Assembly: GCA_003635315.1 (NCBI GenBank)
Contig: PYJD01000040.1
Span: 1 to 64,000 of the forward strand
DNA length: 64,000 nucleotides
Direction of reading: 5' to 3'
Origin: Candidatus Poribacteria bacterium
GTDB taxonomy: Bacteria > Poribacteria > WGA-4E > WGA-3G
The notes beneath the pieces are model-generated. The model was not told where the DNA came from. It saw only the letters and a program-made list of their open reading frames with translations, and did no database searches. The position numbers and the translations under genes are program-made. Of the stretch, positions 16,591 to 25,762 are shown piece after piece; the stretch's first letter is position 1, and every line of letters begins with the position of its first letter.

Positions 16591-17166
16591 TTAAAAGTGC
16601 ATTTCAAGCAATGTAAGAGAAAAGAGTGGAGGTTGTTCGATCATCCAACTGTTCAATCCCATTGATAGTTGTTTCCTTGAGTATATCTCATCAAGTGATT
16701 GAATATCCCAATATATATTTGTCGAATAGGGTCCATACTGGGTTGCACCAGCAATGGTACCATCTTCAGGAATCTCATCTTGTTCTGGCGTTGGTGGTTT
16801 CAGCCCGGGGATACTCGGGGCAGATCTATCAACATTGCGAGTATGTAACCAATCCCATACCCCAATAAACAGTGTTAAAGAAACAGCACTTATTCCCATG
16901 ATTCTATAATTCTTAGGTGTTAGGACAGGGGCAATCTTATTCTGTTGTATCATCTGTATACCTCGAACTCCTAAATAACTATGAACAGCAGTGAAAGGGA
17001 GAGCACTTAAGGTAACAATTTCGAATCTCCGTAAAGCACTTTCATGATAGTCAGTTTCCGGTGTTCCTGGTGTTTGTTGTGAAGGATATTGTGCATGTGA
17101 TTGATTGGTAATCATGAATGGCACAAATAAGAGGAAAAAACTGTATAGTATTCTATATTTATTCAT
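16591..17166 (-). CDS. Exported or membrane protein of unknown function
   Basis: 191 residues from the Met at 17166, chosen because it opens a good signal sequence (MNKYRILYSFFLLFVPFM, cleavage near SHAQYP). Two further hydrophobic segments follow (FEIVTLSALPFTAVHSYLGV and IMGISAVSLTLFIGVWDWL), then a Pro-rich polar stretch and a Tyr/Asp-rich end. No family is recognised. It is placed between lspA and fmt, and its only lead is that position among envelope and translation genes. The two inner hydrophobic segments have the look of a DUF5683-like or outer-membrane associated protein, but that is not established. Confidence 0.7.
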   Translation of the reverse strand: MNKYRILYSFFLLFVPFMITNQSHAQYPSQQTPGTPETDYHESALRRFEIVTLSALPFTAVHSYLGVRGIQMIQQNKIAPVLTPKNYRIMGISAVSLTLFIGVWDWLHTRNVDRSAPSIPGLKPPTPEQDEIPEDGTIAGATQYGPYSTNIYWDIQSLDEIYSRKQLSMGLNSWMIEQPPLFSLTLLEMHF

Positions 17167-17242
17167 TGATTTAATATTTTCCAAATATATGTAGAACAGA
17201 TTAATCAAGGGAATTTATGCTTATTATAATATACTGTAATAC

Positions 17243-17743
17243 TCATTCTGTACTTTGAATACGAAAAAGATATACAATTAACATTCCCGCACCGATACAA
17301 ACAGAAATGTCTGCGACATTAAAAGTTGGCCAGTATAGTCTCTTACTTTCAATTCCAAATTGAAGAAAGTCTACAACTTCACCTAAGACAATACGATCTA
17401 AGAAATTCCCAAGAGCACCCCCTAATAGAAACCCAAGTGATATCCGCATCCATCCACTGTGTTTAAATCGAAAATAGTAGAAGAAGATAAAAATTAGGGC
17501 TAAAATAGTTACTAAAATAAGAAATGTACGTTGATCCGCCAAGATTCCAAATGCAGCCCCACTATTTCTATCATGTCTTAAATTGAAAAAACCGTGTATT
17601 ATCGGGTATCCCGTGCCTTCAGGAATATACATTTGAATCAGTACTTTTGTCACATAATCAAGTATAAAAATTGGTACTGCTACAAATACTAATGGTAATA
17701 TTGTCTTTAGGTTTCTTATATTTTTAAACACGTTATATAACAC
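17243..17743 (-). CDS. lspA: Lipoprotein signal peptidase (signal peptidase II)
   Basis: 166 residues, four transmembrane helices. The aspartic-peptidase residues are visible in GEVVDFLQF and FNVADISVCIG; the upstream motif NLRHDRNSGAAFGIL is also characteristic. It cleaves the signal peptide of prolipoproteins before the lipidated Cys, and at least four lipoproteins with lipoboxes are encoded in this window. It starts with GTG (17743) only 9 nt after the stop of the synthetase-like gene, an arrangement that mirrors the ileS-lspA operon of many bacteria. Confidence 0.94.
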   Translation of the reverse strand: MLYNVFKNIRNLKTILPLVFVAVPIFILDYVTKVLIQMYIPEGTGYPIIHGFFNLRHDRNSGAAFGILADQRTFLILVTILALIFIFFYYFRFKHSGWMRISLGFLLGGALGNFLDRIVLGEVVDFLQFGIESKRLYWPTFNVADISVCIGAGMLIVYLFRIQSTE

Positions 17744-17752
17744 ACCATAGTC

Positions 17753-20335
17753 TTATTTTTTAGATTGGTTTTTTGATATGAGAGTCTTCCACTCCTTAGC
17801 CATATCATCATTCCAATTAGTTTGTGGTAAGATAACCCATTTTTCTTCAAAAATACTTTTTGATGAGGTAAATACTGCAGCGTTTAAATCCTCTGCTAAG
17901 AAAGGTGTGATTGGAGCGAGTCGTTGAATCACAACTTTTAAAATTGCTGTTATGGTATTTTGGGCAGACTGGAAGTCACTCTTTGTAAGACCATTTTGAC
18001 ATAATTGTATATACTTATCAAATTCTTTTAGACATAAATCGGATAGTAAATCAAAGATAATATCATACTCTTTTGTTTGGTATGCTTTGTCTATACTACT
18101 AATTGAATCGTTAATTTTTGATAACGCCAATACATCAGTCTCTTTAAGGTCTTGTATATTGAAAGTATTGGGATTGAATGATTTTCTTCTTCTCCGTTTT
18201 GTGTTTTCACTATCTTCATTCTTCATACAAAAATCAAATGTGTTTATTAGTACTTTCTTCAATTGCATGTACTTTCTATTACACTTTTTAATTTGTGATT
18301 CAAAATACGTGGTAATTTCCTCGTCTGAGTCAGCATTCAGAAGATGAGTTCCTATTGAAAAAATCCTAATAACATCTGCATGATATTTCTCAATAAAACT
18401 ATCCAGAAACTCTGTATCACTTGATAACTCTGATAGTGGAATTAATCGTAGATTCTTATATGGTTGACTATCCTTTGTCGGTCTACTTTGTTGAAGCGAG
18501 GCAGCAATTATGCTCAATTGTCCTAACCACTCGATAAATTCAGCTTCAGGTACAAAGGCAATACTATTAGATGATTCATGTGCAGTTTTCTTAAAATCGG
18601 ATGTATCAAGTGCCTGCAACAAATTTGCAAAGTAGCTTTCGATGAATGTGGATTCTTTCCTAAAGTCTCTGGAATTACAACTCACACATACAGTTTCAGC
18701 TGGTATGAGTTCCTCAACACTCAAACGAAACCATTGTTCAGCACCTCGACGAATGGAACTCCTCACGGATCTTAGTATTTTCTTATCTGTTAATAACTCA
18801 TTACAGTTATCACATCTTAGGATAGGTAGTGGAATTCCCCACTGTCTTTCTGAAGATACAGCCAATTCATTAACATTTGTCACTTCACCATGAATTAGAT
18901 TACGTAGGTTTTCATCATATTGTTCCCAATATTCAAGTGAATTGGTTAATTCCTCCTTTATCTCACTTGACCCGAATGAAAATACCCAATGTCGATATGG
19001 TCGAGATACAGAGATCCCTTCACAGATTACACATTGATGCTGTTTTGTTTTCTGTTTACGTGTTTTTATAAGTAAACCCTTTGCTTCAAATTCATCGCTT
19101 ATAAATGGTGTAGCTTCAGATAAATATAGTCCACATAGTGTATCTGCATCTTCCGTGAACCTTCCATTTTCGTCAAATACTGGTGCAGTGGATGTAGAGT
19201 GTATAAGAGTTTTTAGGTCTGTCTCTTCGAAATCATCTAAAGAGTTTAAGATAGAATAACTCAGTGTATGATGTGACGGATTTATAGGTACGATCCCAGA
19301 GATTAATTCCTTACGATTATCATACTCAGCTATATTAGAGATTACTCCATCTGGAATAATAATAAAAGGCAGTTCATTTAATGAATACAGCGGATGGGTA
19401 ACAGTACATTCTTTTAGTTTAGCAACATCTATTTTAGCAATCGGCTTAGGACCTTCTTTCGGTTTTGTACTTCTACCGACGAATTTCTTTAAATGAGATT
19501 CAGCTAATATTAAATACTCATCCTGATAGAGGGTTAGCCAATATGTCACATTATTTCTAATCCCTAATGCTATAGTTCCGGCTACCTCCCATAGTTGATT
19601 CTCTGTAAATTGGATGGTAAAGTAGACATTCTTTCCAAAATCTTCAAAACCTATATTCAATGGAAACTTAACATAAGTATATAATTCTGACGTAGATACG
19701 GTATTGACAGTTATTTCAGATTCCAAGGGTAAAATACAGTTAGGACACCAATGACTTAATCGTAATTCATCTCGCAAAAAACTATGTTCCCGCAACCTGT
19801 CAAAATGACTAAACAGCTTAGCTTCAGACCTTGTATCGAATGATTTTTCAGCATTTACCCAATCTGCAAATATTCCAAGATTAATAAAGTTCTCTTGTTG
19901 AGATTTTAGATTTTGTGTATAAACTTGACGACACTGCTTTCTAAAATTGGACATATTTGCAGTGGAATTATTTTCCCTTATAACAATAGATTCTATATTA
20001 AATGGGAATGTCTCCCATAATGGGGTATAATTGACAGTGTTCCCGTGCATCAATTCATACTTAAGGTATGCATCTTGATATAATTTCCTACGTAATGTAT
20101 CAAAACTCAGGTGTGAAACAGGTGTAGGCATCTCTCGAATCACACAAGTTGGTGGGTTAGCGTTTTTCTCTATACCAGAATAGACATTTTGTGCTGTCCA
20201 AAATTTGACAATATCTGATTCAAGTCTATATTCAATTGGTGAATCTTGTGTATTTGTGGATGCTTGTTTTGTAGGTGGTTGACTCTTAGAAGGATTTGAT
20301 TTAGAGTTCTGTGTAGGTGTGTTCGCCTTTTTCAT
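17753..20335 (-). CDS. Isoleucyl-tRNA synthetase-like protein lacking catalytic motifs
   Basis: 860 residues, intact. A low-complexity Ser/Thr/Asn/Gln/Pro/Lys tail (1-32) precedes a class Ia synthetase layout. Residues ~70-115 align with the IleRS active-site start: KLYQDAYLKYELMHGNTV matches 'KD..RYK.M.G..V', and TPLWETFPFNIE matches 'PGWD.HGLPIE'. The HIGH signature falls on SFDT (77-80) without gaps. An editing-like region follows (GIVPINPSHHTLSYS; FDENGRFTEDADTLCG), but its catalytic Asp is not visible. RQWGIPLPILRCDNC (about 497-511) matches the RQRYWG.PIP segment. KMSKS is replaced by PLSELSSD before IEKYHADVIRIF. A helical anticodon-binding-like region closes (IQRLAPITPFLAEDL). Hence it is a probable non-catalytic paralog in the ileS slot beside lspA. 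A true ileS is expected elsewhere. Confidence 0.82.
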   Translation of the reverse strand: MKKANTPTQNSKSNPSKSQPPTKQASTNTQDSPIEYRLESDIVKFWTAQNVYSGIEKNANPPTCVIREMPTPVSHLSFDTLRRKLYQDAYLKYELMHGNTVNYTPLWETFPFNIESIVIRENNSTANMSNFRKQCRQVYTQNLKSQQENFINLGIFADWVNAEKSFDTRSEAKLFSHFDRLREHSFLRDELRLSHWCPNCILPLESEITVNTVSTSELYTYVKFPLNIGFEDFGKNVYFTIQFTENQLWEVAGTIALGIRNNVTYWLTLYQDEYLILAESHLKKFVGRSTKPKEGPKPIAKIDVAKLKECTVTHPLYSLNELPFIIIPDGVISNIAEYDNRKELISGIVPINPSHHTLSYSILNSLDDFEETDLKTLIHSTSTAPVFDENGRFTEDADTLCGLYLSEATPFISDEFEAKGLLIKTRKQKTKQHQCVICEGISVSRPYRHWVFSFGSSEIKEELTNSLEYWEQYDENLRNLIHGEVTNVNELAVSSERQWGIPLPILRCDNCNELLTDKKILRSVRSSIRRGAEQWFRLSVEELIPAETVCVSCNSRDFRKESTFIESYFANLLQALDTSDFKKTAHESSNSIAFVPEAEFIEWLGQLSIIAASLQQSRPTKDSQPYKNLRLIPLSELSSDTEFLDSFIEKYHADVIRIFSIGTHLLNADSDEEITTYFESQIKKCNRKYMQLKKVLINTFDFCMKNEDSENTKRRRRKSFNPNTFNIQDLKETDVLALSKINDSISSIDKAYQTKEYDIIFDLLSDLCLKEFDKYIQLCQNGLTKSDFQSAQNTITAILKVVIQRLAPITPFLAEDLNAAVFTSSKSIFEEKWVILPQTNWNDDMAKEWKTLISKNQSKK

Positions 20336-20410
20336 AAGACTGGTTCTGGTTTCTTATAGAGTTTAAGTTGAATGATATCTATATGTTAGCGTAGAACAGA
20401 GGTTCTACAA

Positions 20411-20671
20411 TTATAGCCAAGATTCGAGTATACCTAAGAGTACAATTAAAACAATTGGAGAAAAATCAATTCCAATGTTTCGAGTCATTGGATTCAGAAT
20501 GGATCGTATCGGTTGTAATAAGGGGTCAACGAATTGTCCGGTAACCAGATAAATCCTACGAATAACTAAATTCTGTGTACCGAATACAACCCAAGATAGA
20601 ATCACATTCAAGATTATCACAAGCATGTAAATGTTCAAGAGATTTTTGAGTAATCCTGCCAAAATATCCAC
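20411..20671 (-). CDS. YggT family membrane protein (YlmG)
   Basis: 86 residues, one YggT repeat with two hydrophobic helices (LLNIYMLVIILNVILSWVVF and SPIVLIVLLGILESWL) and the family motif PLLQPIRSILNPM between them. YggT/YlmG proteins are linked to cell division or osmotic homeostasis and usually sit next to proC and yggS. Here it follows proC by 14 nt and precedes the synthetase-like gene. Confidence 0.88.
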   Translation of the reverse strand: MDILAGLLKNLLNIYMLVIILNVILSWVVFGTQNLVIRRIYLVTGQFVDPLLQPIRSILNPMTRNIGIDFSPIVLIVLLGILESWL

Positions 20672-20685
20672 TGTATTGTCCCTTC

Positions 20686-21501
20686 CTAATTACTCGTATC
20701 AAGTTCTTTAGCCCGTTCTGTTGCTGATAGAATTGCTTCAGCAATTGTCGCCCTTAATCCACCTTTTTCAAGTGCATGAAGTCCCGCGGCAGTTGTTCCA
20801 CCCGGAGTCGTTACACGGTTTTTTAATATTGCTGGATGTTCATTAGATTCCGTCATAATAGTCGCTGCACCTAATACAGTGTGGATTGCAAGCGTCTGAG
20901 CATCTTTACGAAGAAGACCCACCTGTACTGCTGCATCAGCTAATGCCTCAATAAAAAGTGCGACATAAGCAGGTCCACTACCACTAACTCCTGTTACTGC
21001 ATTAATATGACGTTCCTCCATAATTAAGGTAATACCACAAGTATCGAACACCTTTTGTGCTTGCGTTAGATGTTCCTCGTTCGCAGCAACACCAGCAGAT
21101 AACACAGAAACCGCTGCACCAACTGAAGCGGCAATATTTGGCATTACCCGAACTATAGGCGGAGGAGAATCAAAATACGATTCCAAAGTCGATGTTGAAA
21201 CGCCTGCTGCTATACTAATCAACCACTGTTTGTCTGAAATACTCTCGGAAATCTGAGGAAGGATATGGGGTATAGCAACAGGTGGTACAGCACATAAAAT
21301 ATAATCTGTCGTAGCTAACAATTCTGATATGTCGGATACCGCTATCACCCCGGTTTCATTACACAATTCAGATACCAGATTTTGGTCAAGATCAACAATT
21401 GAGATCTGGTGTGGAGAAAGAAGATCATTGACAATACTTCTAACTATAATGCCTCCCATTTTCCCTATACCAATTACACCTAATTTAAGGTTTTCTTCCA
21501 C
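20686..21501 (-). CDS. proC: Pyrroline-5-carboxylate reductase
   Basis: 271 residues, full length. The N-terminal Rossmann fold reads LGVIGIGKMGGII, and the C-terminal dimerisation/substrate region carries the signature VTGVSGSGPAYVALFIEAL and TPGGTTAAGLHALEKG. It reduces Δ1-pyrroline-5-carboxylate to proline with NAD(P)H. It stands between yggS and yggT, a common arrangement. Confidence 0.94.
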   Translation of the reverse strand: MEENLKLGVIGIGKMGGIIVRSIVNDLLSPHQISIVDLDQNLVSELCNETGVIAVSDISELLATTDYILCAVPPVAIPHILPQISESISDKQWLISIAAGVSTSTLESYFDSPPPIVRVMPNIAASVGAAVSVLSAGVAANEEHLTQAQKVFDTCGITLIMEERHINAVTGVSGSGPAYVALFIEALADAAVQVGLLRKDAQTLAIHTVLGAATIMTESNEHPAILKNRVTTPGGTTAAGLHALEKGGLRATIAEAILSATERAKELDTSN

Positions 21502-21599
21502 TTGTTTTCTCCACTAACGGTGATTATTCTCTCTTACTCAGAGTATTGGAATCCCATACCAATATCAACTTCAATAATTGATGATTCGTAAAATAATAA

Positions 21600-22328
21600 T
21601 TAATTTGCCGTACCAAAAATTGCTGTTCCAATTCTTACTAAGTTTGCTCCCTCTTCAATTGCAATTTCAAAATCATTCGTCATTCCCATTGATAGGTATT
21701 GCATGTTAACACCAGAAAATTGTTGCTGTTCTATAGTTTCAGATAATTTCATGAGTAATTCAAAAGCTGAACGATTATCCTCAGGTGAAGCACTTAAAAT
21801 TCCAATTGTCATTAATCCACATATCTCAACATTTGGATAGGTATGAACATTCTCTACAAAACCGAATAATTCATCTACCGCTATGCCAAACTTACTGACC
21901 TCCCCAGTTGTATTGACTTGTAACAATACTCTTGTCGGTTTTTCTTTATCTATTGACCGATTAGAAATCTCTTTATATAACCGAATGCTATCTACTGAAT
22001 GAATAAGTGAGAACATCTCTAATGCTGACTTTACCTTATTTCTCTGGAGATGTCCTATTAGATGCCACTCGCAATTGTAGTTTATTTTTTTCTCTTGTGT
22101 TGCGTTCTCTTTGCATTGATTGATGATGTTATACTTTTCTTGCGCTTCTTGAATCCGGTTTTCTCCAATATCAGTAACTCCTTCAGCAATAATTCTCTGA
22201 ATCTGTGAAACGTTAACCCCCTTCGTTACAGCAATAAGTCTTATCGATTCCGGTTGTCTACCACTCCGTTGGGCAGCATCTGCAATACGTTGTTTCACTC
22301 TATCAAGATTCTGTGTAATTTGATTCAA
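21600..22328 (-). CDS. yggS: YggS family pyridoxal phosphate homeostasis protein
   Basis: 242 residues, a single PLP-binding TIM barrel without the second domain of alanine racemase. The PLP lysine is Lys36 (RLIAVTKGV), and GENRIQEAQEKY and WHLIGHLQRNK are family signatures; LSMGMTNDFEIAIEEGAN closes the phosphate site. Members bind PLP and buffer its level; no enzymatic reaction is firmly known. The ATG overlaps the stop of the upstream membrane protein by 4 nt (ATGA). Confidence 0.93.
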   Translation of the reverse strand: MNQITQNLDRVKQRIADAAQRSGRQPESIRLIAVTKGVNVSQIQRIIAEGVTDIGENRIQEAQEKYNIINQCKENATQEKKINYNCEWHLIGHLQRNKVKSALEMFSLIHSVDSIRLYKEISNRSIDKEKPTRVLLQVNTTGEVSKFGIAVDELFGFVENVHTYPNVEICGLMTIGILSASPEDNRSAFELLMKLSETIEQQQFSGVNMQYLSMGMTNDFEIAIEEGANLVRIGTAIFGTAN

Positions 22329-22660
22329 GATTCATCCTTCTCGTCTTGTGATTCATCTATTTCTGATGAAACTGATGTATTCTTTGTAATCTTATCTATT
22401 AGGAAAGCAATTTCCTTTCTTACCTTATCAGATGAAATCAAAAATCCAGTTATGGCTGTGAAGATACCAAATGAAGTAAAACCGATCCCCAGAACAACTC
22501 GATAAGTAGCCTCGGTATATACTTGGGTGACCCTAACTGCGGTTGTATTCTCTTTGGATAATTCCTTATTGTATAACGTTGGATGTATCCATCCTCGAAA
22601 AATAAAAAAGAGACCGATCAGGCTGGATAAAATAGATAGTGTGAGAAAAAATGAACGCAT
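22325..22660 (-). CDS. Small membrane protein of unknown function upstream of yggS
   Basis: 111 residues with two hydrophobic segments (~2-24 and 56-78: VVLGIGFTSFGIFTAITGFLI) and an acidic, Ser-rich C-terminal tail (SSEIDESQDEKDES). It starts at ATG 22660 and overlaps yggS by 4 nt, so the two are translationally coupled. No family is recognised. Its place between pgeF and yggS would be that of a division-cluster gene in Firmicutes, but it shows no SepF features. Confidence 0.7.
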   Translation of the reverse strand: MRSFFLTLSILSSLIGLFFIFRGWIHPTLYNKELSKENTTAVRVTQVYTEATYRVVLGIGFTSFGIFTAITGFLISSDKVRKEIAFLIDKITKNTSVSSEIDESQDEKDES

Positions 22661-22892
22661 TCAAATCCTCACTTAGGATCAACCGAATATCAATAATCGG
22701 TATGTTAATGATACCATTTAATTTACGATAAAGCAAATTAGATTAGATGGGGTATGGATTCGTAAACCGATTATTCTCTCTTGTTATTGTAGGTGAATTA
22801 TCTAAGGATAATTATGTTTTCTTAGACAATTTATATAAGAAGGATGTATAACCAAACCTTACTGTGGAAGTGTATTCTCTATAGAATCTACA

Positions 22893-23663
22893 TCATATTA
22901 ACTGAATATATGATAACATCCTCCCAGTTTTTTCACCTTCTACGCGATATGAGTAGAAACGATTGAGATTACATGCAGTACAAACAGGTGAAATTGAAAT
23001 GGAGGTATCAGGAACTGAGTAATCAATCAACTGGTTAACATTTGCTGTTTGCAAACATAGATGATTACCATTGACAACAGAATCACCGAATTTATTGCTA
23101 AACTGAGTTAGTAAGTCTGAACCTACTTCATAGCAACACTTCTGGATGGATGGTCCAAAATTGATAAGACAGTTAACGGGATTCGTTCCATAATCGTCCT
23201 TCATTTTATCAAGGGTCTTAATAACAATTTGTGAAAATGTTCCGCGCCAACCTGCATGAACAATTCCAATTGATGGTGTGTTGACATCTAAAATGGATAT
23301 TGGGACACAATCTGCGGTAAAGACACCTAAAGTGGTGTTATGGATTTTGGATATTAAGGCATCACCAGTAGGAGAGGAATCTTCACTTCCAATACCATTC
23401 CAGAATGAGTGAGTAATTTGATCGGCATCAATAACTTTATCACTATGGATTTGACGGCAATACTTTAATGTCTTAATTCCAATCTGTTCAGATAATTTCT
23501 GTTGATTACTGGTAACATTCTCCCGCCTATCACTAACATGGGTTGCGAGGTTTAATGATTCGTATGGTGGTGGACTCACTCCTCCAATTCGTTGACTTAT
23601 GCCTGCCTTGACTAATCCAGTAGATTCAAATGATTCAATTGGAATATATAACTGTTCTGTCAA
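22893..23663 (-). CDS. pgeF: Laccase-domain protein YfiH/PgeF (multicopper oxidase-like purine nucleoside phosphorylase family)
   Basis: 256 residues. The conserved zinc site is visible as QIHSDKV (His), FTADCVPI (Cys) and VHAGWRGT (His), followed by NFGPSIQKCCYEVG. Older names call this family polyphenol oxidase; more recent work reports purine nucleoside phosphorylase/adenosine deaminase activity, and E. coli YfiH/PgeF is linked to peptidoglycan editing. The gene overlaps the upstream cupin gene by 4 nt (ATGA). Confidence 0.9.
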   Translation of the reverse strand: MTEQLYIPIESFESTGLVKAGISQRIGGVSPPPYESLNLATHVSDRRENVTSNQQKLSEQIGIKTLKYCRQIHSDKVIDADQITHSFWNGIGSEDSSPTGDALISKIHNTTLGVFTADCVPISILDVNTPSIGIVHAGWRGTFSQIVIKTLDKMKDDYGTNPVNCLINFGPSIQKCCYEVGSDLLTQFSNKFGDSVVNGNHLCLQTANVNQLIDYSVPDTSISISPVCTACNLNRFYSYRVEGEKTGRMLSYIQLI

Positions 23664-23986
23664 TTGATATAGTCTTCCCTTGGTGGACTAAATATATCAA
23701 GTGCAATAGCAGGATCATCAAATGCTTTGGCACTATGTATGCAATTAGATGGTATGAGGTATGTATCACCCTTATTAAGTGTTCTGGATTCTCCTTCAAT
23801 AGTCAATTCGAATGTACCTTCTATTACCATACCCATTTGTTCATGGGGATGGCTATGTTCTGCTACTATACTATGTGGTTGTAAGTGTACATAGGAGAGC
23901 ATTAATTTCTCACCATGTACAGTTCGAATTGTCACTCCTTCAAAAACACTTATTTCTGGTTGTGATTTTATATCAAGGAATGGCAT
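23660..23986 (-). CDS. Cupin-domain protein
   Basis: 108 residues forming one cupin barrel. Cupin motif 1 is EHSHPHEQMGMVIEG (three His-type ligands plus Glu-like position), motif 2 is GDTYLIPSNCIHSA. It would bind one metal and a small ligand; members are sensors or simple isomerases/dioxygenases. The 3' end overlaps pgeF by 4 nt, so both belong to one transcript. Substrate unknown. Confidence 0.85.
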   Translation of the reverse strand: MPFLDIKSQPEISVFEGVTIRTVHGEKLMLSYVHLQPHSIVAEHSHPHEQMGMVIEGTFELTIEGESRTLNKGDTYLIPSNCIHSAKAFDDPAIALDIFSPPREDYIN

Positions 23987-24185
23987 GAATGTCCTATTCG
24001 ATAAAGATGAGATTGCTGTAATATAAGAGAAGTCTTAATTTCTTTAAACCTATTTTACTCCCATACGTGGAAACAAATCCTTATATGTGGAAATATGGGA
24101 TCAGAATCTTGTCCTACCAAAAACTGAATGCATAATTCACAACCCAATGTATCTATTACTGAACGTACACTTACTTAATTGTATA

Positions 24186-24929
24186 CTATGGGTATGGTTC
24201 ATCAGTAGTGAGTGGTTCTACATATAAAACCCGTTTACAGTTAGAACAATAGACCAATTTTTCATACTTCTGTGCTTCCTTGAGACTTTGGGGTTGGATA
24301 GTAAGGCGACAGCTACCGCAAGTTCCATTTTTGCCTAAAGCGACAAAATCTCCTTTATTTTTTTCAATCCATCTTTGATATTGAGTGCCGAGTGTTTTAT
24401 CAATCTTAGGTAGAAATTGGGATCGTTGTTTAATTCTCTTATCAATATCTGCTTTTAGCACTTTCTGTTCTTCACGAAATTCTGCAGTCTTCTTGGATTT
24501 AATTTTATCTTCGCTTGCTACTTCATCATTGAGTTTATCCAATTCTTCTTTCATCAGATCAACTTTTTCCATCAGTTCCAATATTTGTACTTCAGTTTCA
24601 GCATCTTTCTGATCAAGGAATTCAATTTGATTTTCGAGAGCGGCATAAGCTTCATTTGATGTTACTTCTCGTTGCTCATTTCTAAATTTCTCTCTTTGTT
24701 CTCCGTTTGTTTCTAACTCAACATTCATTGTCTGTAGACTTTTTTCAATTTCAGCAAGTTCATCAGTTTTTGTAGAGATATCAGTCTTGAATTTTGTTAC
24801 ACTTAGTTCTAACTTCTCTATGTGTCTTGGAATTTCTATAAGACGTTGGTGGAATGACAACAACTCTCTATCATGCTCTTGTAGCCTATATAGGTTAGCG
24901 AGTTGCTGTCTCAAATGTTCGTTTGCCAT
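24186..24929 (-). CDS. Coiled-coil C4-type zinc-ribbon protein (CdsZ/zf-RING_7 family)
   Basis: 247 residues. Residues ~15-185 are a long charged coiled coil rich in Glu/Lys (ELAEIEKSLQTMNVELE; RKTAEFREEQK-like). The C-terminus has a four-cysteine zinc ribbon, CGSCRLTIQPQSL...YCSNCKRVLYVEP, with spacing CxxC...CxxC. The family is widespread and poorly understood; proposed roles involve translation or nucleic-acid binding. Its ATG shares one base with the tatC stop (TAATG). Confidence 0.88.
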   Translation of the reverse strand: MANEHLRQQLANLYRLQEHDRELLSFHQRLIEIPRHIEKLELSVTKFKTDISTKTDELAEIEKSLQTMNVELETNGEQREKFRNEQREVTSNEAYAALENQIEFLDQKDAETEVQILELMEKVDLMKEELDKLNDEVASEDKIKSKKTAEFREEQKVLKADIDKRIKQRSQFLPKIDKTLGTQYQRWIEKNKGDFVALGKNGTCGSCRLTIQPQSLKEAQKYEKLVYCSNCKRVLYVEPLTTDEPYP

Positions 24930-25750
24930 TATATTTCAGCCTCCTTTTCCATGAGGAACGCGAAGAAAATACCGAGTTGATAAAGAAGGAATAAAGGTAT
25001 TGCCATGAGTAACATTGACCAGGGATCTGCGGGGGTTAATACTGCGGATAATACAGCAATTCCTAATAATGCATGCCGTTGTTTACTGCTAAAACCCCGC
25101 CAATCAATGACACCAATACGAGCAAGAAATGCCATAACTATTGGAAGTTCAAATGCAATACCGAATCCTAAGATTATTTTTGTAATAAAACTGATGTATT
25201 TGTCAAGATCCCATCTATTGGCGAGATCTGGAAATAGTTTTGCTGAGAATTCTAATACGACAGGGGTGACAATGAAATATGCAAAGGTTGCACCAATAAT
25301 AAAGAATATTACAATAATTATAAAGAGAGGTAGAGCATATTTCTTTTCTTTAATTGTAAGTGCAGGAAAGATGAATGCCCATAATTGATAAATTACAAAA
25401 GGGGATGCCAGTAGAAAACCAGCTGTAATACCTAATTTTAAATAAGCCATGATCCCTTCAATAGGACCTACCTTAAAGAGTTCAGCTTGGATTTTTGATG
25501 CACCTGCTCTGAGGGATAGGGCAAAATACCCTATTAAGGTTCCTTCAGGTTCAAAGAATGAATCCAATGTATCAGCTAATAGTATCTTAAAGGATGTTTC
25601 TAAAGGAAACTTAATGACCCTTTCAATCGGTCGACTAAAAGATAGACAAACAATTGTAAAAAAGCCAAGAGCAATAGCAATTAATATTATACGTCGTCTG
25701 AGTTCTTCAAGATGTTCCCAAAAGGTCATACCAACATCATTGGATTCCAT
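24929..25750 (-). CDS. tatC: Twin-arginine translocase subunit TatC
   Basis: 273 residues with six transmembrane helices. The N-terminal signature TFWEHLEELRRRI and the later helix-loop IYQLWAFIFPALTIKEKKY are typical and include the conserved Glu that contacts twin-arginine signals. It forms the receptor for folded Tat substrates. An extended periplasmic loop after helix 1 (FKILLADTLDSFFEPEG) is longer than in E. coli, a feature common in several non-proteobacterial lineages. It follows tatA by 12 nt. Confidence 0.93.
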   Translation of the reverse strand: MESNDVGMTFWEHLEELRRRIILIAIALGFFTIVCLSFSRPIERVIKFPLETSFKILLADTLDSFFEPEGTLIGYFALSLRAGASKIQAELFKVGPIEGIMAYLKLGITAGFLLASPFVIYQLWAFIFPALTIKEKKYALPLFIIIVIFFIIGATFAYFIVTPVVLEFSAKLFPDLANRWDLDKYISFITKIILGFGIAFELPIVMAFLARIGVIDWRGFSSKQRHALLGIAVLSAVLTPADPWSMLLMAIPLFLLYQLGIFFAFLMEKEAEI

Positions 25751-25762
25751 ATATTACCTGAT

